This document shows, piece by piece, positions 1 through 8,582 of a stretch of 46,804 nt of DNA. The position numbers were made by a program, and so were the translations under genes. Location of the stretch: the NCBI GenBank assembly GCA_947167045.1, contig CAMVGO010000017.1, positions 1-46,804 of the forward strand, read 5' to 3'. Under the pieces are notes generated by a model. That model was not told the DNA's origin. It was given only the letters and a program-made list of their open reading frames with translations, and made no database searches. The stretch comes from an uncultured Clostridia bacterium. Its GTDB lineage: Bacteria; Bacillota; Clostridia; Saccharofermentanales; Saccharofermentanaceae. How positions within the stretch are numbered: the stretch's first letter is position 1; every line of letters starts with the position of its first letter.

Positions 1-156
1 GGCTTTCCTTCTGATATCGTTATTGAAGATTTTTCTCAGAAAACGATATCTTGGCTTTCCTTCTGATATCGTTATTGAAGATTTTTCTCAGAAAACGATA
101 TCTTGGCCTTCCTTCTGATATCGTTATTGAAGATTTTTCTCAGAAAACGATATCTT
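1..156. repeat. 52-bp tandem repeat, three copies, cut by the left edge
   Basis: Three head-to-tail 52-bp units occupy 1-52, 53-104 and 105-156. Units 1 and 2 are identical and unit 3 differs by one base (ggct to ggcc). Each unit carries GATATCGTT and, 20 bases later, its reverse complement AACGATATC. The 14 bases between units also sit between complementary arms, so hairpins can form within or between units. A separate small dyad, TTTAGAA/TTCTAAA, follows at about 161-178. The array begins at base 1, so further copies may lie outside the window. There is no spacer variation, so it is not a CRISPR array. Function is unknown; clustered protein-binding sites or an expanded intergenic palindrome are possible. 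Confidence 0.9.
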
Positions 157-252
157 GGCCTTTAGAAGGATTTCTAAAACGAAGCAACGCACCATATTCC
201 GATACACTCATCAGTTCGCATCATATGTCAGGTGATAATCGGCTGGCATTTG

Positions 253-261
253 TGCTATATT
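253..261 (+). promoter_or_regulatory. Extended -10 promoter of the aminotransferase gene
   Basis: TGC followed by TATATT forms an extended -10 box (TGnTATAAT type), about 35 bases before the start codon. No good -35 is present, as is usual for extended -10 promoters. The predicted start of transcription is near 268. This is a sequence match only. Confidence 0.5.
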
Positions 262-295
262 AGTTCCTGATATTTTATTATTAAGAGGTACTGCT

Positions 296-1486
296 ATGAT
301 TTCCAAGAAAATGATCGAATCGCTTAAGGGCGGCTCCGAGATCCGCAAGATGTTTGAAGAAGGCGGAAGGCTTAAGTCTATCTACGGTGCTGACAACGTC
401 TATGATTTTTCCATCGGCAATCCCGACCTGGAACCTCCGAAGGAAGTCTTCGACGCTCTTAAGGAGCTTGCAGATAATCCAACTCCCGGCATGCACGGAT
501 ATATGCCCAATGCAGGATATCCTTCCACAAGGACCATCGTTGCAGAAAAGCGCGGCAAGGAAGCTGGTATGGAGATCGGTCCCGACGCAGTCTGCATGAC
601 TGTCGGCGCGGCATCCGCGATGAACGATGTACTCCACTCGATCCTTGATCCCGAGGATGAGGTGATCCTCCTTGCGCCCTACTTTATGGAATACAACGGC
701 TATGTTGCAAACCACGGCGGCAAGGTCGTCATCGTTCAGACAGACGATAAGTTCATGCCCATTATCGCTGACATCGAAAAGGCTATCACAGCCAGGACAA
801 AGGCCATCATCGTAAACTCGCCCAACAATCCTTCCGGCGTGGTATATCCGGCAGAACTCCTCATCGAGCTCAACGATATGCTCAAGAAGCAGGATCACAC
901 CATCTATGTAATCAGCGACGAGCCTTACATCGACCTGGCATACGACGGAGCTTCCGTTCCCTGCGCGCTCAAGTATATCGACAACCTCATCATTTGTTTC
1001 TCATGGAGCAAATCGCTGTCACTTCCCGGAGAGAGAATCGGTTATACGCTTGTATCTCCCAAGTGCGCTGATTTCGCCGATCTTACAGGTGCGATCGTAC
1101 TGTCCAACAGAACTCTCGGCAGCGTAAACGCGCCTGCGATCTGGCAGAAGGTCATCGAGAAATCCATCTATGCAAAGGTAGACGTTGCAAACTACGAGAA
1201 CAGAAGGAACCTGCTCTATTCCAACATAATCGACGCGGGATTTGATGCAGTTAAGCCTAACGGCGCACTCTACATCTTCATGAATACTCCCAAGGGACTT
1301 GATGACGGTGAGTTCTCTTCCATCTGCGCAAAGCACAATCTCCTTCTCGTTAAGGGTTCTAGCTTCGCACGTCCCGGTTACTGCCGTCTTGCTTTCTGCG
1401 TTTCGGAGACATCCATCAGGAACTCCAGAAAGGCATTCTTCGCAATTGCCGAAGAACTAGGTTTGAGCCACAGAGCCGAACTCTGA
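296..1486 (+). CDS. PLP-dependent aminotransferase, class I/II
   Basis: A 396-residue cytoplasmic aminotransferase of fold type I that moves an amino group between an amino acid and a 2-oxo acid. The PLP signature is complete: NSPNNPSG at about 174-181, SDEPY at 207-211 (D208 contacts the pyridine ring), and SWSKSLSLPGERIGY with K239 as the Schiff-base lysine. A C-terminal arginine in the YCRLAF stretch fits the carboxylate-binding position. Length is normal for the aspartate/aromatic aminotransferase group (COG0436). The start is supported by AGAGG seven bases upstream. It stands alone on the plus strand, convergent with the sortase gene, so context gives no substrate. Aspartate or another amino acid is possible, and I leave the symbol empty. 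Confidence 0.92.
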   Translation: MISKKMIESLKGGSEIRKMFEEGGRLKSIYGADNVYDFSIGNPDLEPPKEVFDALKELADNPTPGMHGYMPNAGYPSTRTIVAEKRGKEAGMEIGPDAVCMTVGAASAMNDVLHSILDPEDEVILLAPYFMEYNGYVANHGGKVVIVQTDDKFMPIIADIEKAITARTKAIIVNSPNNPSGVVYPAELLIELNDMLKKQDHTIYVISDEPYIDLAYDGASVPCALKYIDNLIICFSWSKSLSLPGERIGYTLVSPKCADFADLTGAIVLSNRTLGSVNAPAIWQKVIEKSIYAKVDVANYENRRNLLYSNIIDAGFDAVKPNGALYIFMNTPKGLDDGEFSSICAKHNLLLVKGSSFARPGYCRLAFCVSETSIRNSRKAFFAIAEELGLSHRAEL

Positions 1487-1512
1487 TAACCTCTGGCGTG
1501 ACCCGCCGAACG

Positions 1513-1550
1513 AGTGATCCTAACTCTGATAACATCAGGAGTTACTCACT
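1513..1550. other. Imperfect hairpin between convergent genes
   Basis: AGTGA, TAACTC and TGAT on the left pair with ATCA, GAGTTA and TCACT on the right across a 3-base loop, with small bulges. It lies between the convergent aminotransferase and sortase genes, where a two-way terminator would be expected, but there is no T-run on either side. It may slow transcription or protect 3' ends; this is unproven. Confidence 0.35.
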
Positions 1551-1580
1551 AAGCACGGGACCCGCAGTGCCGAAACATAG

Positions 1581-2267
1581 TCAGACCGGAACCAAAGTAA
1601 CGATAAAGCGCCATGTGTTTCCGTATTCCCTGGCACAAGTCACGAGAGTGATCTGCTTGGATCCGGTACTGCCGACATAAGACTGAAGATCATAGGGTGA
1701 ACAGTAGTATCTGCCGTTCACCCTATATTCATGTCTGACGCCGTCAGGGGTGGTGATAAAAACCTCATCGTCATCTTCTATATCGGTCAGGTTGTAAAAG
1801 ACAGTTTTAGTCATGATATTCCTGTGACCCACTATTATGCTGTTCCCTTCTTCTTCAAGACCTGAACTGTCTTCCATCAGGATGACACCGTATCTCATTG
1901 CCACGTAAGTGTTTTCGAGCCATATCGGTTCCTCCGTATCGAGAGCGGGGATGGAGATGACACCTGCGAGGTGGAGCGTTTCGTATTCCTCCGAACCTGT
2001 GCCCGTGACGTATTTCGCAATGCCGGCCCAGCCTGAAAGGAAATCCAGATCGGGCACGGCATCTTCTTCGTTTTCTCCTGATACCGCAAGGAAATCTCCT
2101 GACGGCACTTCGTATATGGCATTAATTTCCTGAGATCTTACGAGCATGTCCTTCTTTACTTTTTCTCTCACATAAGATCTTGCATATTCTTCAAGCCCGG
2201 CAGATAATCCCAGGACGGCGGCAATGGAAAGAAATGCGATGATTGTTCCTTTTAGACGGTTATTCAT
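1581..2267 (-). CDS. Sortase, probably dedicated to the neighbouring surface protein
   Basis: A 228-residue membrane-anchored cysteine transpeptidase. Residues 8-24 form an N-terminal signal anchor. The sortase catalytic set is present: H148 in VGHRN, C211 in the TLVTC motif, and R220 in NTWRF. Such enzymes cut a sorting signal between its Thr/Ser and Gly and join the protein to the cell wall or to another pilus subunit. The gene follows the VaFE surface protein by about 117 bp on the same strand, so that protein is the likely substrate. The class (B, C or D) cannot be settled by eye; the short C-terminus without a second membrane helix argues against a pilus-type class C enzyme. The start has AAAGGAT upstream. 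Confidence 0.9.
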   Translation of the reverse strand: MNNRLKGTIIAFLSIAAVLGLSAGLEEYARSYVREKVKKDMLVRSQEINAIYEVPSGDFLAVSGENEEDAVPDLDFLSGWAGIAKYVTGTGSEEYETLHLAGVISIPALDTEEPIWLENTYVAMRYGVILMEDSSGLEEEGNSIIVGHRNIMTKTVFYNLTDIEDDDEVFITTPDGVRHEYRVNGRYYCSPYDLQSYVGSTGSKQITLVTCAREYGNTWRFIVTLVPV

Positions 2268-2317
2268 TAACGTATATCCTTTTACTTATTCCTTTCGGCG
2301 CCATACACTATCTTTAA

Positions 2318-2413
2318 TTCACTTCTGTTCGCCGTATAAATCTCTGCTGATTCAATTCTGTTCACCGTATAAATCTCTGCTGATTCAATTCTGTTCGCCA
2401 TATAATTCTCTGA
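2318..2413. repeat. 33-bp tandem repeat over the 3' end of the surface-protein gene
   Basis: Units at 2318-2350, 2351-2383 and 2384-2413 (the last shortened by 3 bases) repeat with a 33-bp period. Unit three encodes the last residues (ELYGEQN) and stop of the surface protein. The other two lie past the stop codon, in the gap before the sortase gene. The period is a whole number of codons. Confidence 0.85.
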
Positions 2414-5400
2414 TCTTCTTTCTCTTTTTCTCAACTGCGAGTGCGATTATCGCTCCCGTGGATATGGTGAATACAATGAAGCCGCAGAGCTTTGCTTTGT
2501 TCACCGTCTCACCGGATATCGGATACTCGGTAACAGAGAGGCTCTGATCCATGTTGTTAAGATCTTCGTGCGAAAGGACTTTTACGTCTTCGATCTGAAG
2601 ACCCGCAGAGATCTCTTCGTCAGTCGATTTGTCGTAGATGTTCTCGATGACGACTACCCTGTCACCGCTCTTGAGACCAGACGTATCGAACTTCATTGTC
2701 ACGTCGACCGTTCCTGATCCTTCCTGAGGTTCGAATTCGCTGATGGACACAACGTTAAGTCCCTTACTGACAACGGGTGTGCCGTCGCTTAGATACAGTT
2801 CTGCCTTTGCATAGTATTTATGTCCCGTCTCGAGGTTTTCGTAATAGACGTGGTCTACGACTGTGACGACGGTATTTACGAGGAATGACTTGTCTCCTTT
2901 TTCCGTCGTCGCGACAGTCCTGCAAGAAGGACGGTGGAGTGTCTGGTCCTTGTCGTTGATGTCTTCATGCGAAGCGATCGGCTTTTCGCCTGACTCATGT
3001 CTCAGGCTCTCGAAAACAACGATGTCGACTGCATCTTCAGGCACCTTTACGCCCTTAAACTCAACGACAGCATAGCCGTGAGATGAACCTGGGACAAATG
3101 TCACTTCGCTCGTATAAGTCTTTCCGTCCTTATCCTTGTAAGGAGCACCGGTCTTCTTGTCCATGAGAGTTCCGGTAAGCACGTATGTGTCTCCGGGAGC
3201 AAGTCCCCTGAAGCTCACCTTGTCATTGATGTTTACCGTATCGGATAATGTAAGGATACCCGTTCCGGTCCCTGCATCTGTTGCAGTCGTCGAAATGGAA
3301 GCCGTGACGCTTACCGTCTGGTCCTTGTCGGAAATATCCTTATGTTCCGCTATTACTTTTCCTCTGAACTTAAGTGTCTCGAAACATACGACGGACAGAC
3401 AGTCTTCACCTGCCCCGTATGCCTTTTCATAGAGATAAACGCTGTCGACGGTAAAGCTTACGCTTACATCACCACATACGACTTCCCTGCCCTTGGAATC
3501 TTTTGAAACAGTCCCGTTCTTTGCGTTGGGAGTAAATACAAGAGTCATCTCATAACCGTTGCCTTCAGGATCTTTTATGATCTCTCCGGTCCTGCTGTCT
3601 ATGAGACTTCCCGTGATCTCATACTCGAGACCCGGCAGCAGGTTCTCGAAATGGACCTTATCCGTCAGTTCTATGTTCTTACCGCAGCAGATCTCATGTG
3701 AACCGCCGTTGTCGGTCAGTTCTGTGGATATGGAAGGTGTGATGTTGATCCTGTTATCCGCCGTGACCCTCAAAGTCCCGTTATCGTCTTTTTCCGTCAG
3801 TCTGACGGTCCTTGATATACCCTCTTTGCCGTCATCCCAGACCACCTTGTATTCGGGAGAAGCCTTTTCATCGATCCTGTACCAGCCCAAAGGAAGATGA
3901 TCGAACCAGAGTGTTCCTTTTCCGTTTGTTTTGCCAGTTGCAAATGCTTTTCCTTCCCATTTGGGTTCATCAGCTTTTCCGCCATAGTAAACATCAAACT
4001 CAACATCTTCGACCAGACCGTCCTCGGACGTCTTTGTGATCTTTATCGAACCTTCGCATCTGTCGTTGGTCACAGTCTCTGCTGTCGTGGTTTCCGTAAC
4101 GGTTACCTTCTTATACCAGTTGCCGTCCCCGTCAGCGGTGAAGCCCTCGGGAAGCTTATAGGTATACTCGTTTGCCGTGTTGCCGTAGTACCTGACGGGA
4201 TTCTTTTCGACAAGTGTGTATGTGCCTGTCGGGAGTTCGAAGAATGCCAGGTTCTTTCCGCTTCCGGTCTCCCAGTAAACGATGCCGTCATCGCCCGAGA
4301 TGCCTTTTGCGAGTTCTTTGGTCTTATCTTCATTCCACAGTTCGAAAGAAAAACCGCCCTTGCTGTCGTCTTCATCAACAACTTCCTTCGTGACCTTGAT
4401 CCTTCCCTTTACGGTATTGTTCTCGCAAGTGAAGGAATATGTCTTAAGTGAAGAAAGATCATCTGTCTTAAAGCTGTACTTATAAGTTGTATCGTCGACC
4501 TTTTCCCAGCCGGAATCGTTCCTGATCTCATAATCGATCGTGCTGCCATCAATGCATTTGAAAGGAGCCGACTTTGAAAACTTCTCGGTGACCGTATACT
4601 CTGTTCCGTACTTTACAGGGAACGTTGACACATCGCCCCATACGTTTCCGTCTTTGTCGTACCAGTTCCATTTACCGCTTGCGCACTTATAAACTGCCGC
4701 AAGATCATCACCCTCTGTCAGCGTGAATACTGTAGATTCCGTGTCAACGTCCGAAGATGTTATCTTTTCGAGCTCCAGGCTGCTGGCATCTGTAAAGAGG
4801 CCTGCACCCTTGCCCCTTCCGCATGTGCTGTCGGTAGTAGGCATGTTGGTGACAACTATCGCAGCAGAACCGGGATTATAGGAATAGCTGCCGTCAGACG
4901 TGGAATAGAGCGTATCTCCGTTCCTTACGCTTACAGCGTATTCGAGTTTTCCCGTATTTCCGTCGATACCGGAGACCTTCATGTCGATGCGGTAGATAGT
5001 GTCATCGATGAAGTTATAGACTTCCGGAACGTTGCCGTCTTTATCCGTAAAACTTACGGTCGTACCGTCAGAAAGGATTGCGCCTTTAGGACCTGATGTT
5101 TCCTTTATGAAATACCTGTCTTCGAAATACACATCGTTATCGTCTTTTCTCGTGAGCTTGATCAGTTCCTTTGTGTAAGCTCCGGTTGACTTGTTCAGCG
5201 AGTAATAGTCCGTATAGATGCCGTTGCCGTCATCGTCTCTTAACTGACCGGCCTCATGCTTCAGTGTTCCGTCCTGATAGACCGTGAAGATACATCCCGT
5301 ATAAACAGTCTTCGACGGATCGCTCTTGTCGAGATAGAAACCGACATAGGCATCGTCTATAAGCCTTGTCGAACGCAGAGCCATGAAACCCGTAAAGCTG

Positions 5401-6131
5401 CCTTTGCCCGCTTCCGCCGAACTGTCAGCCAAAGCCTTCTTGCAAAAGTAACCGGCAGAAGAACTTGCAGTCCAGTGCATGGGGACACCGTTTTCGATCC
5501 CCGCGTAAATGGTGATATGCTGGGCGTTGTTGCTGTCGTTATCGTCGTTCCACCACATGATCATGTCCCCCGGCCTGAAATCGTAAGTGCTTATAATGGT
5601 CTTCCATTCGTCGCTCTGTATGCCCTTTGTCCCGTTGGTATCAAAGGACGAGAAATGATTCTCGGAAGGCGATATATTCTTTTCCTTGAGGATCCCGTCC
5701 TTAAAACTTGACCTGATGCCGGCATAACCGGGCCAGTAGAATCCGTATTTGTCCGGATTGCCTCCGCCCGTATATGACACGGTCTTATTTCCGTACGAGC
5801 CTGATGTCCCTGTTATCTTCGCGGTACCCAGAGCTGCGCTGTACGCTAGACTTACAGAGCCTGCGCAGTCGATCCCGTTGGAACCTGAACCGCCCCACTG
5901 GTATTTGACGCCGTCCATCTGCTCGCATGCAGCAAGGATGCTGTCCCTGAATGCTTTCTCTGTCGTATAACCCTCTGCCCTGACGTCTTCTTCGGACACC
6001 AGATAATTAGAACTGATAACTGCGGCCTCCGTCTTTACCGGAGCAATAAAAAACGGCAACGTGCAGATCGCAACCGTTGCCGCCATGAATCCGGCGAGTA
6101 ACCTCGCCTTCGGTCTTTTCAGTATTTTCAT
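2385..6131 (-). CDS. Surface protein: NlpC/P60-like, SpaA-like and VaFE ester-bond domains
   Basis: A 1248-residue exported protein. Residues 1-36 look like a signal peptide ending near EAA. Residues 45-260 form an NlpC/P60-like cysteine peptidase domain, with C89 in GIDCAGS and candidate histidines H205 (QHITIYAG) and H219; this family cuts peptidoglycan stem peptides. The middle contains SpaA/Cna-B-like beta domains, with lysines in IKVTK and IKITK and glutamates in LVEKN and IDEKA fitting isopeptide bonds. The C-terminal third has three VaFE or T-Q ester-bond repeats ending in KDISDKDQT, EDINDKDQT and EDLNNMDQS. The end is a sorting signal, YPISG (1203-1207), then a membrane helix (about 1217-1234) and a basic tail. 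The start overlaps the upstream gene by 4 bp and has GGAGGA upstream. A wall-anchored hydrolase or adhesin stalk is likely. Confidence 0.88.
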   Translation of the reverse strand: MKILKRPKARLLAGFMAATVAICTLPFFIAPVKTEAAVISSNYLVSEEDVRAEGYTTEKAFRDSILAACEQMDGVKYQWGGSGSNGIDCAGSVSLAYSAALGTAKITGTSGSYGNKTVSYTGGGNPDKYGFYWPGYAGIRSSFKDGILKEKNISPSENHFSSFDTNGTKGIQSDEWKTIISTYDFRPGDMIMWWNDDNDSNNAQHITIYAGIENGVPMHWTASSSAGYFCKKALADSSAEAGKGSFTGFMALRSTRLIDDAYVGFYLDKSDPSKTVYTGCIFTVYQDGTLKHEAGQLRDDDGNGIYTDYYSLNKSTGAYTKELIKLTRKDDNDVYFEDRYFIKETSGPKGAILSDGTTVSFTDKDGNVPEVYNFIDDTIYRIDMKVSGIDGNTGKLEYAVSVRNGDTLYSTSDGSYSYNPGSAAIVVTNMPTTDSTCGRGKGAGLFTDASSLELEKITSSDVDTESTVFTLTEGDDLAAVYKCASGKWNWYDKDGNVWGDVSTFPVKYGTEYTVTEKFSKSAPFKCIDGSTIDYEIRNDSGWEKVDDTTYKYSFKTDDLSSLKTYSFTCENNTVKGRIKVTKEVVDEDDSKGGFSFELWNEDKTKELAKGISGDDGIVYWETGSGKNLAFFELPTGTYTLVEKNPVRYYGNTANEYTYKLPEGFTADGDGNWYKKVTVTETTTAETVTNDRCEGSIKITKTSEDGLVEDVEFDVYYGGKADEPKWEGKAFATGKTNGKGTLWFDHLPLGWYRIDEKASPEYKVVWDDGKEGISRTVRLTEKDDNGTLRVTADNRINITPSISTELTDNGGSHEICCGKNIELTDKVHFENLLPGLEYEITGSLIDSRTGEIIKDPEGNGYEMTLVFTPNAKNGTVSKDSKGREVVCGDVSVSFTVDSVYLYEKAYGAGEDCLSVVCFETLKFRGKVIAEHKDISDKDQTVSVTASISTTATDAGTGTGILTLSDTVNINDKVSFRGLAPGDTYVLTGTLMDKKTGAPYKDKDGKTYTSEVTFVPGSSHGYAVVEFKGVKVPEDAVDIVVFESLRHESGEKPIASHEDINDKDQTLHRPSCRTVATTEKGDKSFLVNTVVTVVDHVYYENLETGHKYYAKAELYLSDGTPVVSKGLNVVSISEFEPQEGSGTVDVTMKFDTSGLKSGDRVVVIENIYDKSTDEEISAGLQIEDVKVLSHEDLNNMDQSLSVTEYPISGETVNKAKLCGFIVFTISTGAIIALAVEKKRKKIRELYGEQN

Positions 6132-7093
6132 GATGCTTCCTCCACAGGTTCTGAGATACGGTTGATCGTACCGTCGATGAGGTTGTAGATGTATACGCTG
6201 TCAGACAGCCTCTCGGACGGTTTCACGTGTTCCTCGTTTGTTTCCTTTACAAGTTCTAAGAGCTTCGAGCTCTCGCCGAATGCCTCCACCGACAGCAGCA
6301 CGAGATCGTGCACCGATGAAGGAAGGATGTAGCAGTCCGTGCCGATCCTGTTCGCTATCTCTCCGATGTAGTCACCGTAAAGGATGGCGTTGGCGCCGAA
6401 GAACTCGTACTTGTTGCTGATTATGTAGACCTTCTGCTTTTCGGGGATGTTGTCGAATTCGGGGAATGCATCCTCCAGATTCTTTTCATCCGTTCCGCCG
6501 CAGCGCTGCATCATGCGGAACATCGTGTTCTCGATCCTCTCGCACTTTAACGGGAATAGCTTCTTCGTATTCTTTTTCGCGAGATTATAGAGAAGGTTCT
6601 CGTTAAGGTCTTCGACTTCGGCAAGATCGTGCGTGATAAGATACCCCGACACGCCGTCATTGTCGATGTTTACTATGACCCTGTAGACAACGGAAAGATC
6701 CATTATGTCCCTGTGCGGACAGAGCTTGATCATCTCCTTGTTCTTCTCTGTATTGACGAGCTGGAAAACTATCCTGTCACGCATCTCGGAGATGCTGACC
6801 TTGGCTATGTCATTCGGCACGAACTTGAGCGACTGCTCAAGGTATATTGCCTGATTTGCCATCACCTTCTCGAAAGATCCGCAATCCTTATACTGCTCGT
6901 ACATACGCTCCATATAAAATGTCGGGCTGCAGTATGTGTGCTTGGCGTTCTTCGGCTTGATCACTACGCCGGTAAGGCATTCGTTCATCTTGGGAACTTT
7001 CCTGATCTCGAGCTCACATTCGGCATAACGCTCGGGAAGATAGTCCAGGAACTCCCTCATAACTCTCTTCTTGAAATTCTCGTAATTCATCAT
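6128..7093 (-). CDS. DUF5688-like protein
   Basis: A 321-residue soluble protein with no signal peptide or membrane helix. The N-terminal MNYENFKKRV, the central MERMYEQYKDCGSF and RDIMDLSVVYRVIV stretches and the C-terminal VYIISNKYEFFGANAILY resemble the DUF5688 family of Clostridia. No biochemical role of that family is known to me. GGAGGA lies upstream; either of two adjacent ATG codons may serve as the start. Its stop overlaps the start of the surface-protein gene (ATGA), so the two are translationally coupled. That pairing suggests a role in regulating or handling the surface protein, but this is inference. Family assignment was by recognition and should be confirmed by profile search. 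Confidence 0.72.
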   Translation of the reverse strand: MMNYENFKKRVMREFLDYLPERYAECELEIRKVPKMNECLTGVVIKPKNAKHTYCSPTFYMERMYEQYKDCGSFEKVMANQAIYLEQSLKFVPNDIAKVSISEMRDRIVFQLVNTEKNKEMIKLCPHRDIMDLSVVYRVIVNIDNDGVSGYLITHDLAEVEDLNENLLYNLAKKNTKKLFPLKCERIENTMFRMMQRCGGTDEKNLEDAFPEFDNIPEKQKVYIISNKYEFFGANAILYGDYIGEIANRIGTDCYILPSSVHDLVLLSVEAFGESSKLLELVKETNEEHVKPSERLSDSVYIYNLIDGTINRISEPVEEAS

Positions 7094-7123
7094 AGGCTGT
7101 TCCTCCGTATAAAAAAATAGGCA

Positions 7124-7151
7124 TAAAAAAACGCACCCCTAAGGATGCGTT
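7124..7151 (-). terminator. Rho-independent terminator of the def-thiN operon
   Basis: On the minus strand AACGCATCC pairs with GGGTGCGTT (one G-U pair) across a TTAG loop, followed by seven T. It lies about 125 bases past the thiN stop and just before the DUF5688 gene, so it separates the two transcription units. Confidence 0.85.
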
Positions 7152-7275
7152 CATTCATATGCAGTATAAATATATTCGCTTTTTCGGTCTCACGCAATAG
7201 GCAGAAAGACCTTTTTTCGACTATTTTTCAGGAGCCTCGAAAAGACGCCATATGTAACTTATTTATGGGGTTGGA

Positions 7276-7941
7276 TCACACCGCTTCGGTAACGGTAACG
7301 AGCAGCATTCCGGACTTTATCGAAACGCCGATCCTGTCCGCTCCGTCAACGGGACAGTTCGAAAAAGAAAACGAGGTGCCGGCCGTGAGCGAGGCATTTT
7401 CGAGAGGATAGTAAAGACCTTTTGTGGTGACTTCGGTGACTTCGGAATCAAAGTTCCAAGGAATGAGCGAGACCTCTACAGGCTTATCGAAACCTGTTAA
7501 TGATATGTCAACGGAATCTTCTCCTGACAGAGGACAGCAAAGCGTCTTTCCGTCAGTCACAGTGATCTTCCCGCCGTCTTTTCTGTACTTCATGGCGAGC
7601 TGGAGATTGGCAGTGACGTGATCTATCCTGCCTGCAACGGGGCATATGAGGACGATCTCATCGCCGTCAGCTTTGCCCATGGCGATCTCCGTGTCTGTCC
7701 ATTCCTTTTCGACTGGATATCTCTCTGTAAAAACACCGTGAGATTCCATAAAGCCTAGTGCTTCATCTGATATCGAATCCATGTCGCCCACGAGCATGTC
7801 GGGAACGATGTCATGGCGCGCTAAGATATCCGCTCCGCTGTCGCAGGCAATCATGACGGAATCTTCTTCCGCTGACATGCGCTTTATGTACTCTGCCGCT
7901 TCTTCAGGCAAAGGGCCGCCCGTTACGACAATGTACCGCAT
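7276..7941 (-). CDS. thiN: Thiamine pyrophosphokinase
   Basis: A 221-residue enzyme that transfers pyrophosphate from ATP to thiamine to give thiamine diphosphate. The family signatures are present in order: ACDSGADIL (about 32-40), VGDMDSIS (51-58, metal and ATP binding), EKEWTDTEIA (78-87) and AGRIDH near 103-108. The C-terminal half is the beta-sandwich thiamine-binding domain. The gene overlaps the end of rpe by 19 bp and is the last gene of the operon that starts at def, its usual place in Firmicutes. No TPP riboswitch is visible near it, as expected for a gene inside a housekeeping operon. Confidence 0.93.
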   Translation of the reverse strand: MRYIVVTGGPLPEEAAEYIKRMSAEEDSVMIACDSGADILARHDIVPDMLVGDMDSISDEALGFMESHGVFTERYPVEKEWTDTEIAMGKADGDEIVLICPVAGRIDHVTANLQLAMKYRKDGGKITVTDGKTLCCPLSGEDSVDISLTGFDKPVEVSLIPWNFDSEVTEVTTKGLYYPLENASLTAGTSFSFSNCPVDGADRIGVSIKSGMLLVTVTEAV

Positions 7942-8582
7942 CTTTTCAGTTCTTCGATGGCTTTTGCGGGGTCTTCCGCATGGAATACGCTGCTGCCCGC
8001 AACGAAAAGCCTTGCGCCCGCCTCGTAGATGTGTCTGATATTGTCTTCGGCGACTCCGCCGTCAACTGCAATTATCGTGTTGCTTCCCTGCTCATCGATC
8101 GCTTTCCTGAGCTTTCTTAATCTCTCATCCGAGATATCAAGATAACCCTGTCCGCCGAAGCCGGGATAAACTGTCATGACCAGTATGATGTCGACCTTTC
8201 CGATGAAGGGGAAAACTTCCTCGATCGGGGTGTCGGGATGGATGGCTATGCCGGCGCTCTTGCCCAGTGCCTTTATCTCATCGATAAGCTTAAAAGGCTC
8301 ATCAGTGCACTCAACGTGGAAAGTGATGTTGTCGGAACCTGATTCCGCAAACACCTTTATGTACTTTTCCGGGTTGGTGATCATGAGATGAGTGAAGAAC
8401 TTCATGTCCGTATACTTACGGATGGACTGTATGACCGGAATGCCGAATGAGATATTGTTTACGTAATGACCGTCCATGACATCGATGTGAAGGTAATCCG
8501 CGCTCTCGACCGCCTTTATATCCCTCATGAGGTAGCCGAAATCAGCCGCGAGAATGGATGGTGCTATTCCGATATCGTTCAT
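7923..8582 (-). CDS. rpe: Ribulose-phosphate 3-epimerase
   Basis: A 219-residue TIM-barrel enzyme that interconverts ribulose 5-phosphate and xylulose 5-phosphate in the pentose phosphate pathway. Family motifs are clear: APSILAADFG at the N-terminus, HIDVMDGHYVNNISFG (metal-binding His and Asp), THLMI, VMTVYPGFGGQGY, and VDGGV with the second catalytic Asp near 175. Length is standard. It overlaps rsgA by 4 bp and thiN by 19 bp, so all three are translated from one transcript. Confidence 0.95.
   Translation of the reverse strand: MNDIGIAPSILAADFGYLMRDIKAVESADYLHIDVMDGHYVNNISFGIPVIQSIRKYTDMKFFTHLMITNPEKYIKVFAESGSDNITFHVECTDEPFKLIDEIKALGKSAGIAIHPDTPIEEVFPFIGKVDIILVMTVYPGFGGQGYLDISDERLRKLRKAIDEQGSNTIIAVDGGVAEDNIRHIYEAGARLFVAGSSVFHAEDPAKAIEELKRCGTLS

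Noticed and set aside
1..156. CRISPR array at the left edge
   Set aside because: Units are contiguous 52-bp copies without variable spacers, and no cas genes are in the window.
3897..4451. A 184-codon open frame on the plus strand
   Set aside because: It lies wholly inside the surface-protein gene on the other strand, has no ribosome site and no recognisable domain.
7181..7216. Small hairpin GGTCT/AGACC with a T-run on the plus strand
   Set aside because: A five-base stem with a 15-base loop is weak, and there is no plus-strand gene upstream to terminate.
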